This document shows, piece by piece, positions 28,901 through 37,412 of a DNA stretch of 64,000 nucleotides; position 1 is the first letter of the stretch, and the number at the start of each line of letters is the position of its first letter. Where the stretch lies: contig JAPHRD010000004.1 in NCBI GenBank assembly GCA_026196225.1, positions 1-64,000 of the forward strand, written 5' to 3'. A program made the translations under genes and the position numbers. Source of the DNA: Motiliproteus sp. GTDB lineage: Bacteria > Pseudomonadota > Gammaproteobacteria > Pseudomonadales > Balneatricaceae. A model generated the notes under the pieces. The model was not told the DNA's origin. It was given only the letters and a program-made list of their open reading frames with translations, and searched no databases.

Positions 28901-29806
28901 TTGACCGTCAACGATGACAATCCTTCGCCCACGCAATTTGTCCGCCTGATGCCGCTGCTGTTTGTATGGCTATGGAGTACCGGATTTATTGGTGCCAAAT
29001 ACGGCCTGCCCTACGCTGAGCCCTTCACCCTGCTGCTCTACCGTATGCTGGCAACATTGCTGTTATTGGCGGGATTGGCGCTATGGCTAAAGCCCCTATG
29101 GCCACGCCAACCATCGGCAATTCTCCATACCGCAGTGACCGGGTTATTAATTCACGGCCTCTATCTAGGCGGAGTTTTCTATGCCATCAACGGGGAGATG
29201 CCCGCTGGTCTGGTTTCACTGATTGTCGGCCTTCAACCTCTGATAACCGCCGTGGCGGCGGTGGCGTTTTTACGAGAAGGAGTCAGTATCCGCCAGTGGC
29301 TGGGGCTCATGTTGGGTCTGGCCGGGGTCGCCTTGGTGCTGTTGGAAAAGCTGGGCGGAATAGCCGAGGTGCCAGCGTTTCCCCTTTGGACCCTGATCTG
29401 GTGTGTGATCTCGTTGCTGGCGATTTCTATCGGCACCGTCTATCAAAAACGTTTTGGTCAAGGTGTCGATCTGATCCCCGGAACCTTTATTCAATACTGT
29501 TCCGCCAGCTTGTTCTTTGCCATCGGTGCTTTTGCTTTTGAAACTCGGGAAGTGAGCTGGCAGATTGAGTTTCTGCTGGCAATGGGCTGGCTAATATTAG
29601 GACTGTCAATCGGTGCCATCTTACTGCTGATGCGACTGATCAAACTGGGCGCAGCCTCCCAGGTAGCCAGCCTGTTCTATCTGGTGCCACCGGTGACGGC
29701 GCTTGAAGCCTACCTTCTGTTTGACGAACGTCTCGGGGCTGTTGCCATGGCCGGAGGGTTGTTAACGGTGCTGGGTGTGGCTCTGGTGGTGATCAAAAAG
29801 AGTTGA
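28901..29806 (+). CDS. EamA/DMT-family transporter
   Basis: This roughly 301-residue membrane protein has about ten hydrophobic helices in two EamA repeats, with the first-helix phrase WLWSTGFIGAKYGLPYAEPF and the repeat signature LREGVSIRQWLGLMLGLAGVALVL. It is a drug/metabolite-type exporter or importer with unknown substrate. The track starts at a TTG at 28874, but the TTG at 28901 has GGAG at proper distance and gives a better N-terminus. It is divergent from the FIST gene and convergent with the LuxR-type regulator. Confidence 0.85.
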   Translation: MTVNDDNPSPTQFVRLMPLLFVWLWSTGFIGAKYGLPYAEPFTLLLYRMLATLLLLAGLALWLKPLWPRQPSAILHTAVTGLLIHGLYLGGVFYAINGEMPAGLVSLIVGLQPLITAVAAVAFLREGVSIRQWLGLMLGLAGVALVLLEKLGGIAEVPAFPLWTLIWCVISLLAISIGTVYQKRFGQGVDLIPGTFIQYCSASLFFAIGAFAFETREVSWQIEFLLAMGWLILGLSIGAILLLMRLIKLGAASQVASLFYLVPPVTALEAYLLFDERLGAVAMAGGLLTVLGVALVVIKKS

Positions 29807-29821
29807 TCGCTGATCTGATTA

Positions 29822-30454
29822 TTAAACCACACGCCATCCATTGGAGATGGCCACATGAACCAGCTCTGCGCTGGTACGAACGCCCAGCTTCTGCTTAATA
29901 GTGGTTGCCCGGTTAGCAACAGTCTTGGCGCTGATGCCCAGGCGACCGGCAATCTGTTGATTATTCAATCCCTGGACCAGTAACTTAAAAATTTCACGTT
30001 CCCGCGGAGCCAACTGATCGATGGCCCCCTCTTCAATTCCACTGCCTGGATCACTATCCAGCATCGCTGCTAATTTGGGTTCCAGATAGCGCTCCCCGGC
30101 CTGAATCGCTTTAACCGCCTCGACCATCACCTCTGGCGCGCTGGTTTTGGAGATGTAGCCCAGGGCTCCCGCTTCGAAGGCACGCTGAACCATAGCGACC
30201 TCCTCGTACATGCTGAACATGAGGATTCGGGCTTGAGGTTGACTGGCTATTATCTGACGCGCCACCTCAATACCATTGATATCAGGCATATTGATATCGA
30301 GAATCATAATGTCAGGTTGTTCGCGATGATACTGCAGCGCCGCCTCGGTACCATTGGCTGCTTCGACAATGATGACGGGAGAGAACATGGCCGAAAGCAA
30401 ACTACCGTAGCCTTGGCGAACCACCCCATGGTCATCGGCCAGTAGTATTTTCAT
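29822..30454 (-). CDS. LuxR/NarL-family response regulator
   Basis: This 210-residue regulator has a receiver domain (Asp7/Asp8, phospho-acceptor Asp53 in ILDINMPDING, Lys in YISKTSA) and a C-terminal helix-turn-helix of LuxR type (LAPREREIFKLLVQGLNN, ISAKTVANRATTIKQKL). The ATG at 30454 follows GGAGAG; the track starts five codons earlier. It overlaps the upstream sensor kinase gene by 23 bases, so the two form a cognate pair. It is the last gene of the receptor-TonB-kinase-regulator operon, and the obvious candidate target is the receptor promoter. Confidence 0.92.
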   Translation of the reverse strand: MKILLADDHGVVRQGYGSLLSAMFSPVIIVEAANGTEAALQYHREQPDIMILDINMPDINGIEVARQIIASQPQARILMFSMYEEVAMVQRAFEAGALGYISKTSAPEVMVEAVKAIQAGERYLEPKLAAMLDSDPGSGIEEGAIDQLAPREREIFKLLVQGLNNQQIAGRLGISAKTVANRATTIKQKLGVRTSAELVHVAISNGWRVV

Positions 30455-31724
30455 CGTGCTCTCCATCATCTTGGGCTAGCGGCAGTATCAACTCGATGTT
30501 GACGCCGCCTTCTGTCGTAGAGCCAATAGTACATTGGCCTCCTAAAAGACGGCAACGCTCACGGATAGAGCGCAGTCCCATTCCTCTCACTATTTTTTCC
30601 GGCAACCCACACCCGTCATCGCTGATACTCATGCGCCAATGGTCTGCTTCGGTGCCTGCCCAAATGGACACCTGTGTCGCATCGGCATGGCGGGCGGTGT
30701 TATTCAACGCCTCCTGCAACAATCGATAAAGGTGCGAAGCTTGCTCGTTGTCGAATTGAGCAAAGCCACGACAAACTAGCTGGCACTGGATTCCTGTAGT
30801 GCGCTGAAAACGTTGCAATAACTCTTCCACGGCTGCTTCCAGACCTAGTTGTTCCAGTACCACGGGGTAGAGATCCTCCACCAGTTGCCGGCAACTTTGC
30901 TGAACCGCATCACAGCTGGCAATAATCTGCTCGCTGATCGCTTTTAGTTGATCGTCCTGTTGCTGCTTGAAAGGAATTACGTAGGCTTGAGCACGAATAC
31001 CGGTAATGTGCTGGCCAAGATCGTCATGAAGCTCTCTAGCCAGGGCGGCCCGCTCCTTTTCCTGAATCTGCATCAGGGTCTCTGTAAGGTGCTGGTTATC
31101 CGATTCCGCGCTTTCCAACGCCGCTGCCATCTGATTGAAGTGGCTGGATAGGCGGTCCACTTCAGGTACGGAATAGCGTTTAAGTCGGGCCCGGTATTCG
31201 CCTTGCTGGATGCGATCAAGCGCCTGTAGAAAGTGCCCAACCGGACGCATCCCGTAACTGACCCCAATATAAATAGCCAGGTTGGATAGCAGCGCACTGC
31301 CCAGGAACAGCCAGAACAGCTGGGTGGTTGAATCCCAGATCTCATCGATCTCATCGGAACCATCGGGCACAAAGGTGATCATTCGGCCATCGCGGGTAGC
31401 AATCGTCCGCGAGTGCAGATCCGAGTCCTGCTCTTTGCTAAACAGATCCCGAAACCAGTCGGGCGATTCATAGCTCTGCAATTCAGTGTCAGCGTCTGAG
31501 TTGTCGATAATTCGAATATGGCGCAGGTTTTCACTCACTAGCTGGATCAATTGCTGAGGATGGTCAACATAGGACTCAATGAGTGCGTCCATCATATGCA
31601 TCACCCCCTGCTGCTCTCGGAGGATGTCGGTCTCAGCCTGTTTCAAAATGGCATAAAGACTTACAGCCAATGCGATAGCAAAGGCGATACTAACCATCAG
31701 CAAAATTCGTAATACCGCGTTCAA
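30432..31724 (-). CDS. Membrane sensor histidine kinase, NarX/UhpB type
   Basis: This 430-residue kinase has two transmembrane helices (about 5-27 and 135-157) bounding a 105-residue periplasmic sensor region, a HAMP linker (about 160-210), a HisKA_3 domain with His233 in ARELHDDLGQH, and a HATPase_c domain with NTARHADA and DDGCGLPEK and MGLRSIRERC. The periplasmic part has no family I recognise and is rich in acidic residues. It starts 20 bases after the tonB stop, overlaps the regulator gene, and so belongs to the four-gene operon. Confidence 0.92.
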   Translation of the reverse strand: MNAVLRILLMVSIAFAIALAVSLYAILKQAETDILREQQGVMHMMDALIESYVDHPQQLIQLVSENLRHIRIIDNSDADTELQSYESPDWFRDLFSKEQDSDLHSRTIATRDGRMITFVPDGSDEIDEIWDSTTQLFWLFLGSALLSNLAIYIGVSYGMRPVGHFLQALDRIQQGEYRARLKRYSVPEVDRLSSHFNQMAAALESAESDNQHLTETLMQIQEKERAALARELHDDLGQHITGIRAQAYVIPFKQQQDDQLKAISEQIIASCDAVQQSCRQLVEDLYPVVLEQLGLEAAVEELLQRFQRTTGIQCQLVCRGFAQFDNEQASHLYRLLQEALNNTARHADATQVSIWAGTEADHWRMSISDDGCGLPEKIVRGMGLRSIRERCRLLGGQCTIGSTTEGGVNIELILPLAQDDGEHDENTTGR

Positions 31725-31744
31725 TGGATCACCTTCGAGTTAGC

Positions 31745-32797
31745 TCAGCGTAATTTGAAATGGACCGGAACCTCGAGCCAGGCATCACGACCGCTTCCGT
31801 CCACCACCGCTGGTTTGAATTTCCATTTAGCCGCCGCTTCCAGGGCAGATTTATCCAAACGATCAAAGCCGCTGCTGGACTTCACCATCAGATTTTTGAT
31901 CACCCCGGCGCTGTCCAGAAGAATACGCAGCCAGACGGTTCCCTGTTCACCCCGGCGTTTTGACCTCGCCGGATAGCGTGGCTGCGCGGGGGGTTGTAAG
32001 TAGTCTGGCTTACTTAGGATGAGAGGTGCCGTTGAAGCGGAAGGACTGGTGGTTTTTTTAGCGACTTCCAGCCCGGACACATTCTTCGAAAACCGCTTAT
32101 CGGTTACTTTTTTAGCGGTATTGGGAGTGGCGGCCGGCACTGGCTTAGGCACCGTTTTTACCTTAACTACGGGATTCTTTGGACGCGGTTTGACCACCTT
32201 TTTTACAGGCTGCTGTACCCGTTCTTGCGAAACCGGTTTACTGACTTTAGCAGCAACTTTCTTAGCAATTGTTTTCTTGGTAATTGGTTTTTTGTTAACA
32301 AGAACCTTTTTATTCTCTTCTTTTTTAATCGTTTTCTTAACCGTCGTTTGCTTCACCTTTGGAACCGGGACAACCTTGGCTGGCTTTAGCGGTTGTGGCG
32401 CCGGTGGAATAGCAGTGCGGGCCTCTGTGTTGACGGTTTTGACCGCTTTTGAAGGCTTGGGGGGGATTATAGACAACGGTTTAGCTGGCGGAACAACCTT
32501 GGTTGCCGGCTCAGGGATAACAGGGAGTGGTAGAGGAAGCGGCTCCACCACCTTGGATACTTCGGGTGGCGGAGCCGGGGGCACCGGATTAACAGTAGAA
32601 GAAGGAACAGGAGCAGGCGCTTGGTAGGCCTGCAATTGTATCGATATCGTACTTTCGGTAGGTAACGGCTGGCTCCACACCGGGCGAGGCAGTTCGTTAT
32701 CCATCACCCAGAGGAATAAAAGCAAATGCGCCAGCACTGAGAATAACAGTGCCGGACGCAATGGCTGGATCAGTGAGGAGGTCGCAACCGCGCTCAT
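31745..32797 (-). CDS. TonB-family energy transducer, operon-linked
   Basis: This 350-residue protein has an N-terminal transmembrane helix (about 15-32) with the SVLAHLLLF Ser/His motif that contacts ExbB/ExbD, a very long Pro/Lys/Val-rich spacer (about 55-255), and a C-terminal TonB domain with YPARSKRRGEQGTVWL and AAAKWKFKPA. It begins 10 bases after the receptor stop and ends 20 bases before the kinase. No exbB/exbD lies nearby, so it must borrow a complex coded elsewhere. It probably energises the receptor next to it. Confidence 0.9.
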   Translation of the reverse strand: MSAVATSSLIQPLRPALLFSVLAHLLLFLWVMDNELPRPVWSQPLPTESTISIQLQAYQAPAPVPSSTVNPVPPAPPPEVSKVVEPLPLPLPVIPEPATKVVPPAKPLSIIPPKPSKAVKTVNTEARTAIPPAPQPLKPAKVVPVPKVKQTTVKKTIKKEENKKVLVNKKPITKKTIAKKVAAKVSKPVSQERVQQPVKKVVKPRPKNPVVKVKTVPKPVPAATPNTAKKVTDKRFSKNVSGLEVAKKTTSPSASTAPLILSKPDYLQPPAQPRYPARSKRRGEQGTVWLRILLDSAGVIKNLMVKSSSGFDRLDKSALEAAAKWKFKPAVVDGSGRDAWLEVPVHFKLR

Positions 32798-32807
32798 AGG
32801 GTTCCCA

Positions 32808-35132
32808 TCAGAACTTCATACGCACGCCAGCGGAGACGGTACGTGGCGCGCCGGGACCTACGAAGCGATCATCGTCGAAGCCGGGGTAGGCATCGCTTAG
32901 TACTTCATCCGCTTCACCGTAAACACCGAAGGTTTCATAGTCTTTGTCGAACAGGTTACTGACCCGACCGAACACTTCGATATTCTGGGTAGCCTGGTAC
33001 TTGGCACGCAGGTTAACCAGGGTGTAACCATCCAGTTTTTCGTTCTCGTTGGCTTCGTCACCGCGGAAGAACTGGCTGCCTCGGTAATTGACCTCGGTAC
33101 CCACGGACAGCTTATTGGTCGCCTGCCACTGGGCCGCTACCTTAAAGATATGCTCCGGCAGTCCTGGAATGCGATCGCCGTCGCTGACTTGGCGGTTGCC
33201 ACCCAGTGGGTTATTAGGGCTGAAGGAGACGAATGGCGTTTCAAAGGTCGCTTTCATCCAGGTGTAACCGGCTGACAGTCGAACGCTGCTCAGCTGAGCC
33301 TGCAGTTCCAATTCGGCACCGATACGGCGGGTTTTACCCACGTTGGTAAAGTAACCTTCAGAAGGCAAACCACCGGCCTGCTGGAAGATAATGTCGTCAT
33401 GGTTGGTGGTGTGGAACAGACCCGCATGCCAGCGAATATCTGAGCCACCACGCAAACCGGCTTCAAAGCTCTTGGCAACCACCTGCTCCAGCGGGGGATC
33501 GGAAACAAAGCCGTTAGGCAGCTTACAAGGGTCGGCAGGGTCAGCACAGCTCAGTTCTGCTGGCGTTGGCGCCCGTGAAGATTCGCTATAGCTGGCGTAG
33601 AGCGCCAGGTCGGGACGGATGCTGTAGGTCAGGCCCGCCATGGGGTTGATACGGTCATAGGTATGGGAACCGTCCAGAGAACCGGCACCATCTTCGATCA
33701 GGTCATTCATCTTGATACGGGTGCGGTTATAACGGGCGCCGAAGGTCAGATCCAAGGCATCGTTGACCGTCACGGTATCGCTAAAGTAGAGACCAAAATG
33801 CCTAACACTGGTGTCCAGGCGGACGCGGGATTCAGCATCGTACAGACCAACTCCTTCGGTTCCACGATCGTCAGCGGGCGTATCATTGCGCAGCTCTGCA
33901 AACTCAGTGTCAGACTGAAAACTGATATCGGCATAGTCGTAGCTAACGCCGGCGATCAACTGGTTTTCACGGCCAGCCAGGGTGTTAAGGAAGGTCGACT
34001 GCAGGGCAAAACCAGCACTCTCTTGCTTGGTTTCGGAGGTGTTCACGGTACCGTCGATATCATCCGGATCGAGGGTCGGATCGATATCTTCCAGGGTATC
34101 GTCATCGTCAAAGCCAAGGAATTCCACCGGTTCGGAAGGATCTCCATCTTCACAGAGGGTTTCCTCACCGAGAATCGTACACTCCTCGTAGTCACTATCA
34201 TCGCCGTTCAGGGTGGTGATGGTGTTCTTGCGGTAGTAGACGTTACCTGCCAGCTGAACGTTATCATTGACCCAGTGATCACCATCCAGGGCTAAGAAAT
34301 TAAGCTGAGTTTCAGTGCGGTCAGGATAGGTGTAGATCGTTTCTCGACCCTCAATATCCATCAGGTCAAAGGGTACCGCGCCGTTACCCACCAGGGTATT
34401 GTCGTTGGTAGCGGCAGTCAGATTGAGACTGCTGTCGTCACCACGCCAGCTGAACACACCCAGCAGTTGGCGGACGTCACTAGGAGACTGATCGCGCCAG
34501 CCATCTTCTTCCACATAGTTACCGATCACGTAGTAACCGAACTCGCCGTTGTTGTTACCGCTCTGGAACTGGGTTTTAAGAAAACCATCTTCTCCAAAAG
34601 CCAGTTCGATATCGTTTTCCTGATGGGTAAAACCGTTCTTCAGGCGTAGCGACAATGCGCCACCCAGAGTGTTTTGACCAAACAAAGGATTGGATCCGGA
34701 AAACAGGTTGACCGAATCAAGGGAATCTTCGGGCAGCAGGTCCCAGTTGACGGTATCACCGAAAGGCTCGTTAAAACGGACGCCATTCACGTACACCGAC
34801 AGGCCTTGAGGCAGCCCCAGCAATGGTGAAGCGGTAAAACCACGGTACTGAACATCAGGCTGATAGGGATTGTTAACCGCATCGTTGACGGTGACGCTGC
34901 TGAAGTTAAAGCGCAGATGCTCAGCCAGGTTCAACGCCTGACCGTCGGTGATCGCCTCACCACTGACACTCTGGACACGCGCTGGAACCTTGCTGGCTTC
35001 GACACCAACGCCGTGGACGGGAGTTTGCCCCACCACCGTCACGCCATCCAAAACCGTAGCAGCCTGAGCCGGCAAACCCGCCGCCATCATCGAAAGCACT
35101 AAGGTGCGAACTGGGAACTGTAACTTCTTCAT
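32808..35132 (-). CDS. TonB-dependent outer-membrane receptor
   Basis: This 774-residue receptor has a signal peptide ending PAQA (residues 21-24), a TonB box around DGVTVVGQ (29-36), a plug domain (about 45-165, with VQYRGFTASPLLGLPQGL and VNLFSGSNPLFG), and a 22-strand-type barrel ending in VSAGVRMKF, with the terminal Phe required for assembly. Residues 310-362 form a strongly acidic segment (many Asp and Glu) bracketed by Cys318 and Cys327. The ligand is unknown: siderophore, metal chelate or cofactor are all possible. It is the first gene of an operon with its own TonB and a two-component system. Confidence 0.92.
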   Translation of the reverse strand: MKKLQFPVRTLVLSMMAAGLPAQAATVLDGVTVVGQTPVHGVGVEASKVPARVQSVSGEAITDGQALNLAEHLRFNFSSVTVNDAVNNPYQPDVQYRGFTASPLLGLPQGLSVYVNGVRFNEPFGDTVNWDLLPEDSLDSVNLFSGSNPLFGQNTLGGALSLRLKNGFTHQENDIELAFGEDGFLKTQFQSGNNNGEFGYYVIGNYVEEDGWRDQSPSDVRQLLGVFSWRGDDSSLNLTAATNDNTLVGNGAVPFDLMDIEGRETIYTYPDRTETQLNFLALDGDHWVNDNVQLAGNVYYRKNTITTLNGDDSDYEECTILGEETLCEDGDPSEPVEFLGFDDDDTLEDIDPTLDPDDIDGTVNTSETKQESAGFALQSTFLNTLAGRENQLIAGVSYDYADISFQSDTEFAELRNDTPADDRGTEGVGLYDAESRVRLDTSVRHFGLYFSDTVTVNDALDLTFGARYNRTRIKMNDLIEDGAGSLDGSHTYDRINPMAGLTYSIRPDLALYASYSESSRAPTPAELSCADPADPCKLPNGFVSDPPLEQVVAKSFEAGLRGGSDIRWHAGLFHTTNHDDIIFQQAGGLPSEGYFTNVGKTRRIGAELELQAQLSSVRLSAGYTWMKATFETPFVSFSPNNPLGGNRQVSDGDRIPGLPEHIFKVAAQWQATNKLSVGTEVNYRGSQFFRGDEANENEKLDGYTLVNLRAKYQATQNIEVFGRVSNLFDKDYETFGVYGEADEVLSDAYPGFDDDRFVGPGAPRTVSAGVRMKF

Positions 35133-35261
35133 GACCTACCTGTTATCCGATTAAATCTAATCTGGGAAAATCTACTTATGGATATTTTGCAGATTTATGA
35201 CAATCAGGACTGTTCCCAAGGGGTCGCGTGCAGAGACTGCTTTAGCACTAGTCTGGGAGGA

Positions 35262-35278
35262 TAGGGAAAAATTCCCTA
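35262..35278. promoter_or_regulatory. 17-bp palindrome upstream of the TonB-dependent receptor
   Basis: TAGGGAAAAATTCCCTA is a perfect 7-bp inverted repeat with a 3-base centre. It lies 130 bases before the receptor start and 43 bases after the GDCCVxC stop. A weaker TCCC-N9-GGGA pair follows directly. It is a good candidate operator for the LuxR-type regulator encoded at the end of the receptor operon. Confidence 0.5.
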
Positions 35279-35320
35279 ATTATTCGGGATGTCAGCCGAA
35301 AGACAAAAGAAATGGGAAAA

Positions 35321-35536
35321 CTAGTTCCGTGAACAGCAGTTTTTCTGGGACTGAACCGGGGGGCAAGGCACCGTACCGTAGGAGCAGAATACACAGCAGT
35401 CACCCGCTAATGGCTTTAGCAGCTGGTGGCACTGCGTACACTGGTAAAACCAGATGCAGGCGTCTTCGGGCATCCTTTTTTGTTTTTGGTGACCGCAACC
35501 GGGGCAGGTCAGTATAGATTCTAAAATCAACGCCAT
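35321..35536 (-). CDS. GDCCVxC-domain cysteine-rich small protein
   Basis: This 71-residue protein has 11 cysteines: Cys11/Cys14 (CPGC), Cys27, Cys33/Cys36 (CTQC), the GDCCVFCSYG motif (Cys47, 48, 51), Cys58 in VPCPPVQ, and a C-terminal CC. The GDCCVxC motif defines a family of small proteins, some with selenocysteine, of unknown redox or metal function. The track opens at 35680 inside the DUF302 gene; I chose the ATG at 35536 because GGGGGAGG lies 5 bases before it. It follows the DUF302 gene by 20 bases, forming a pair. Confidence 0.85.
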   Translation of the reverse strand: MALILESILTCPGCGHQKQKRMPEDACIWFYQCTQCHQLLKPLAGDCCVFCSYGTVPCPPVQSQKNCCSRN

Positions 35537-35556
35537 ACCGACCTCCCCCATTGTGG

Positions 35557-36009
35557 CTACTTGGATGCAGCCGCTTTGGTAATCCCCGCCAGCGCTTTTG
35601 TCACCTTGGCGAATACCGGCCCGCAGCCTTCGACCTGATGACGCTGCTGTAGATAACCGGGATCGTTGTAACTGATCCAAGCATTACCCTCTGCATCTGC
35701 CCATATCAGCGCTTTTTGCGGCAAATCGATAGCGATACTTTGCTGACACTTCATCAACGGGCTGCCTACCTTTGGATTGCCAAAGATAATCAGTTCGGTA
35801 TCGCGCAAGGTCACTCCTACCTTTGCGGCAGCTTCGGAATGTTTAATCCGGTTAAATACCGTCATGCCTTTGTTTTTCAGAATGCCTTCCAGTCGGTCTG
35901 CGGTTTTAACAACGCTGTGGTTGCTGGCCACATCAATCATACCGTCAGCCGCCATCAGGGGTGAAGAGGACAGCATAGTCATCGCCGCAATTGCTAAGAA
36001 CTTTTTCAT
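35557..36009 (-). CDS. DUF302 domain-containing exported protein
   Basis: This 150-residue protein has a Sec signal peptide (to about residue 20, SPLMA before ADGM) followed by a DUF302 domain, seen in VVKTADRLEGILKNKGMTVF, ELIIFGNPKVGSPLM and IDLPQKALIWAD. Two cysteines (in LMKCQQS and VEGCGPV) remain in the mature protein. DUF302 proteins are periplasmic or cytoplasmic small proteins of unsettled function that often sit beside redox or sulfur genes. Here the next gene is the cysteine-rich GDCCVxC protein. Confidence 0.88.
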   Translation of the reverse strand: MKKFLAIAAMTMLSSSPLMAADGMIDVASNHSVVKTADRLEGILKNKGMTVFNRIKHSEAAAKVGVTLRDTELIIFGNPKVGSPLMKCQQSIAIDLPQKALIWADAEGNAWISYNDPGYLQQRHQVEGCGPVFAKVTKALAGITKAAASK

Positions 36010-36287
36010 CGGTGGATCCTTTCCTTGACTGATTACTCAGATTTATTTTTCTCGATATTAATTGGAGTTGATTGAATCATTACGCATCCATACCTAGACG
36101 CAGCAATAACGCTGTTGTTTCAGCATAGTGTGGATCTTGAATTTCCACCTCGGAATATCCAGTTTGCTATTAATCATCCGGCCAGATCAGCGCTGCCATG
36201 GATGAAGTGTTCTATCTTTGAAAATAACCCATAAAACTTTAGAGCAACTGCTACGGTCACGCCGTTGCCGTTTTCAGGATAGAAACC

Positions 36288-37412
36288 ATGGCTGATATTT
36301 TTGAATTCACCGACGATCTGGGGCCCTGTAAAACCATCCACATCTATGAACCCTCAGTGGGTCTGAAAGCAATACTGGTGGTGGATAATGTCGCTGCCGG
36401 ACCCGCCATTGGTGGATTGCGGATGGCTGCCGATGTCAGCGCCGCCGAGTGTGCTCGCCTGGCTCGCTCCATGACCCTGAAGAACGCTGCTGCAGGATTA
36501 CCCCATGGGGGCGGCAAGTCAGTGTTATTTGGCGATCCGCGGATGCCATTAGCTCAGAAAGAGCTGTTGATAAGAGCCATGGCTTGCGCCCTGAAAAACA
36601 CCCAAGAATATATCTTCGGCCCCGATATGGGCACCAATGAACAGTGTATGTCCTGGATCCACGATGAGATCAATCGGGCGGTCGGGCTGCCACGCACTCT
36701 GGGTGGTATTCCTCTGGATGAGATCGGTGCCACCGGTCGCGGCTTAGCATTTGCCACCGAAGAGGCGATCAATTTCTGCGATTTTCAGTTAAAAGGGGCG
36801 CGCATGGTTATTCAAGGCTTTGGCGCCGTGGGTATTCATGCCGCCAAAACCCTTACTGAAAAAGGCGCGATACTGGTTGCAGTGGCCGACTCAAAAGGCG
36901 CAATCCACAACCCCAGAGGTCTGGATCTGGAACAGCTGATATCACTAAAACAATCAGGACAGAGCGTAATTGAACACCTTGCAGAATGTCCTCAGGCCAA
37001 ACAGATCAGCAACGAAGAACTGATAACGGTGGAATCAGAGATCTGGATTCCTGCAGCACGACCCGACGTAATTCGTGAAGACAACGTCAACCAGCTGAAC
37101 ACCCGACTGGTTGCCCAAGGTGCCAATATCGCCGTTACCGAAGCGGCCGAAAAGGTGCTGCATCAACGGGGCATTATCAGCCTCCCTGACTTTATCGCTA
37201 ACGCTGGTGGGGTCATCTGCGGCGCCCTGGAATATCAGGGGGTAAGCGAATCTGCAGCGCTACAAAGCATCGAAGAGAAACTCCGCAGCAATACCGTTCA
37301 GGTACTGGAAATAGCCCAAAGCAAACAGATTCCACCCCGGCAAGCAGCCCTTGAGCTGGCAACGGCAAGAGTTAAAGCTGCGATGTCGAGCCGCCGCTGG
37401 TCAGTGTTCTAG
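36288..37412 (+). CDS. Leu/Phe/Val-type amino-acid dehydrogenase
   Basis: This 374-residue enzyme belongs to the Glu/Leu/Phe/Val dehydrogenase superfamily: a dimerisation/catalytic domain with GGLRMAADVS, the Lys of LPHGGGKSVLFGD, and GPDMGTNEQCM, then a Rossmann domain with IQGFGAVGIHAAKTL. It oxidatively deaminates a branched-chain or aromatic amino acid with NAD. Length and sequence fit the leucine-dehydrogenase branch better than glutamate dehydrogenase, but the exact substrate cannot be told. Its stop overlaps the convergent YbaN-type gene by 4 bases. Confidence 0.85.
   Translation: MADIFEFTDDLGPCKTIHIYEPSVGLKAILVVDNVAAGPAIGGLRMAADVSAAECARLARSMTLKNAAAGLPHGGGKSVLFGDPRMPLAQKELLIRAMACALKNTQEYIFGPDMGTNEQCMSWIHDEINRAVGLPRTLGGIPLDEIGATGRGLAFATEEAINFCDFQLKGARMVIQGFGAVGIHAAKTLTEKGAILVAVADSKGAIHNPRGLDLEQLISLKQSGQSVIEHLAECPQAKQISNEELITVESEIWIPAARPDVIREDNVNQLNTRLVAQGANIAVTEAAEKVLHQRGIISLPDFIANAGGVICGALEYQGVSESAALQSIEEKLRSNTVQVLEIAQSKQIPPRQAALELATARVKAAMSSRRWSVF

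Noticed and set aside
32019-32627. 202-residue plus-strand ORF rich in Gly/Thr/Val
   Set aside because: It is the antisense of the repetitive Pro/Lys spacer of TonB, which gives low-complexity open frames by composition.
33663-34295. 210-residue plus-strand ORF in the receptor gene
   Set aside because: It is a shadow of the barrel-coding region. The receptor on the other strand is full length from signal peptide to terminal Phe.
35197-35517. 106-residue plus-strand ORF upstream of the receptor
   Set aside because: It overlaps the GDCCVxC gene on the opposite strand, has no motif, and covers the palindrome region.
35321-35680. 119-residue version of the GDCCVxC ORF
   Set aside because: The first 48 residues overlap the end of the DUF302 gene in another frame. 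The strong GGGGGAGG site points to the ATG at 35536.
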